Below, one piece after another: positions 5,784 to 6,752 of a DNA stretch of 6,752 bases; position 1 is the stretch's first letter; each line of letters opens with the position of its first letter. The position numbers and the translations under genes are program-made. The notes under the pieces were generated by a model. It had not been told where the DNA came from, searched no databases, and was given only the letters and a program-made list of their open reading frames with translations. This DNA comes from Planctomycetota bacterium (GTDB lineage: Bacteria > Planctomycetota > Phycisphaerae > WQYP01): contig JAJZEY010000503.1 of NCBI GenBank assembly GCA_021805585.1, forward strand, positions 1-6,752. Reading direction: 5' to 3'.

Positions 5784-6752
5784 TTAACGCACAATGCGGG
5801 CGCTGCCGCCACCAAACACGTGCATCAGTTCACCGCGGGTAATCTGGCTGGTATCGCCGCGGGTGGTTTGCAGCAGGGCGCCGTGTGCGGCACCAAGGTC
5901 CACACAATCCTGCGGCGACATGCCGGTTAAAAAGCCGTACGCAAGGCCGGAACAGAAGCCATCTCCACCGCCCACGCGGTCTTCAATTTCCAGGCCGTCA
6001 TACCGGCGGCTGTGATAAAACTTTCCATCCACCCACAAAATGGCCGACCAATTGTTGATCAGGCCCGATTTAACCTCGCGCAGGGTCGTACCGACCGCTT
6101 TAATATTCGGATATTTCGCCACCACCTGCTGAACCATTTTTTCATACAGACCGGTATCCAGCTCGGAAAGGTTGTCATCGACACCCGGAATTTCAAATCC
6201 CAGAACCTTCTGAAAATCCTCTTCATTGCCAATCAGCACATCGATATGCGGCACCAGATTTTTAGTAACCGCCTGCGCCTGCTTGCTGGACCAGAGTTTT
6301 GATCGGAAATTCAAGTCGTAGGAAACGCAGGTGCCGGCCTCTTTGGCGGCCTTTAACGCATCGGCCACCACGCCGGATGTACCATCAGAAAGTGACGTAA
6401 ATATGCCACCGGTATGCAGCCAACGCACTGGCCGCGCAAAGAGTTTCTTAAAATCCACCATGCCGGGTGCCATATTCATGGCTGCGGAGTGACCACGGTC
6501 ATACATGGTAACCGAACCGCGAACCCCGGTCCCGACTTCGGTAAAATTCAGGCCGATTCGGTCGCGCTTGCCCACGCCATCGTATTCCGCCACAGCCACA
6601 CCGGAAATATCCATTCCCGCACTGCGCGCATGGTTGAGAATAATGCGGCCAACGGGGTTATCCACAAGACGCGAAGAAAACCCGGCTTTCAATCCCAGAC
6701 GCGCCAATGCGTAAGCCACGTTGTATTCTCCGCCGCCCACCCAGACTTCAAG
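5784..6752 (-). CDS. kdgK: PfkB-family sugar kinase, probable 2-dehydro-3-deoxygluconokinase; 5' end beyond the window
   Basis: Known for the family: PfkB kinases transfer phosphate from ATP to a sugar hydroxyl. KDG kinase makes 2-dehydro-3-deoxy-6-phosphogluconate for cleavage to pyruvate and glyceraldehyde 3-phosphate, in the cytosol. Seen: 322 residues and a TAA stop. Counting from the edge, GGGEYNVAYALARLG (6-20) is the first PfkB signature region. YDLNFRSKLW (145-154) matches the N-x-R-x-x-L-W stretch common in KDG kinases. IGNEEDF (174-180) sits at the family NxxE site with Asp in place of Glu. DRVGGGDGF (258-266) is the second signature with the anion hole and catalytic base Asp264. 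No start lies in the window: the GTG at 6740 is internal because the frame continues upstream as LEVW and the fold lacks its first strands. About 35-50 N-terminal residues are missing. Family membership is secure. KDG as substrate is likely but not proven, and other keto-sugar acids or fructose are possible. The gene is convergent with the AsmA-like gene. Confidence 0.88.
   Translation of the reverse strand, partial: LEVWVGGGEYNVAYALARLGLKAGFSSRLVDNPVGRIILNHARSAGMDISGVAVAEYDGVGKRDRIGLNFTEVGTGVRGSVTMYDRGHSAAMNMAPGMVDFKKLFARPVRWLHTGGIFTSLSDGTSGVVADALKAAKEAGTCVSYDLNFRSKLWSSKQAQAVTKNLVPHIDVLIGNEEDFQKVLGFEIPGVDDNLSELDTGLYEKMVQQVVAKYPNIKAVGTTLREVKSGLINNWSAILWVDGKFYHSRRYDGLEIEDRVGGGDGFCSGLAYGFLTGMSPQDCVDLGAAHGALLQTTRGDTSQITRGELMHVFGGGSARIVR

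Noticed and set aside
5661..5930. Plus-strand frame of 89 codons running from the AsmA-like stop into the kinase
   Set aside because: It needs a TTG start overlapping the stop codon, has no family resemblance, and its second half is antisense to conserved kinase sequence.

Overview
The window holds three protein-coding genes, two of them cut by the window edges. It looks like chromosomal DNA of a moderately GC-rich, Gram-negative-type bacterium. Together, a futalosine-pathway menaquinone gene, a very large AsmA-like envelope protein and a PfkB sugar kinase of the GGGEYN/DRVGGGD type best fit a planctomycete, perhaps of the Phycisphaerae. That placement is an inference from family resemblance remembered without a database search. 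No rRNA, tRNA, CRISPR array, insertion sequence, integrase or phage gene is visible.

Layout. Positions 1-1059 (minus strand) encode all but the C-terminal end of a radical SAM enzyme, cyclic dehypoxanthine futalosine synthase (MqnC), of menaquinone biosynthesis. Positions 1060-1272 are a divergent intergenic region. It carries candidate promoters for both directions that share a self-complementary -35 hexamer, a 6-bp inverted repeat over the rightward -10, and a possible stem followed by T5 just upstream of the next gene's ribosome binding site. Positions 1273-5664 (plus strand) encode a 1463-residue AsmA/TamB-like protein with one N-terminal membrane anchor and a long beta-rich periplasmic part. 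Positions 5665-5783 are a short convergent spacer without a clear terminator. Positions 5784-6752 (minus strand) encode a PfkB carbohydrate kinase, probably 2-dehydro-3-deoxygluconokinase, whose N-terminus lies beyond the right edge.

The genes do not form one operon: the first pair is divergent and the second convergent. The roles are separate: respiratory quinone synthesis, envelope or lipid-transport architecture, and sugar-acid catabolism. A link between menaquinone (a membrane lipid) and the AsmA-like protein is possible but unsupported beyond adjacency.

I see no convincing novel system here. The parts most worth a second look are the compact divergent control region with its possible attenuator, and the very large, poorly characterised AsmA-like protein with a basic amphipathic C-terminal tail.
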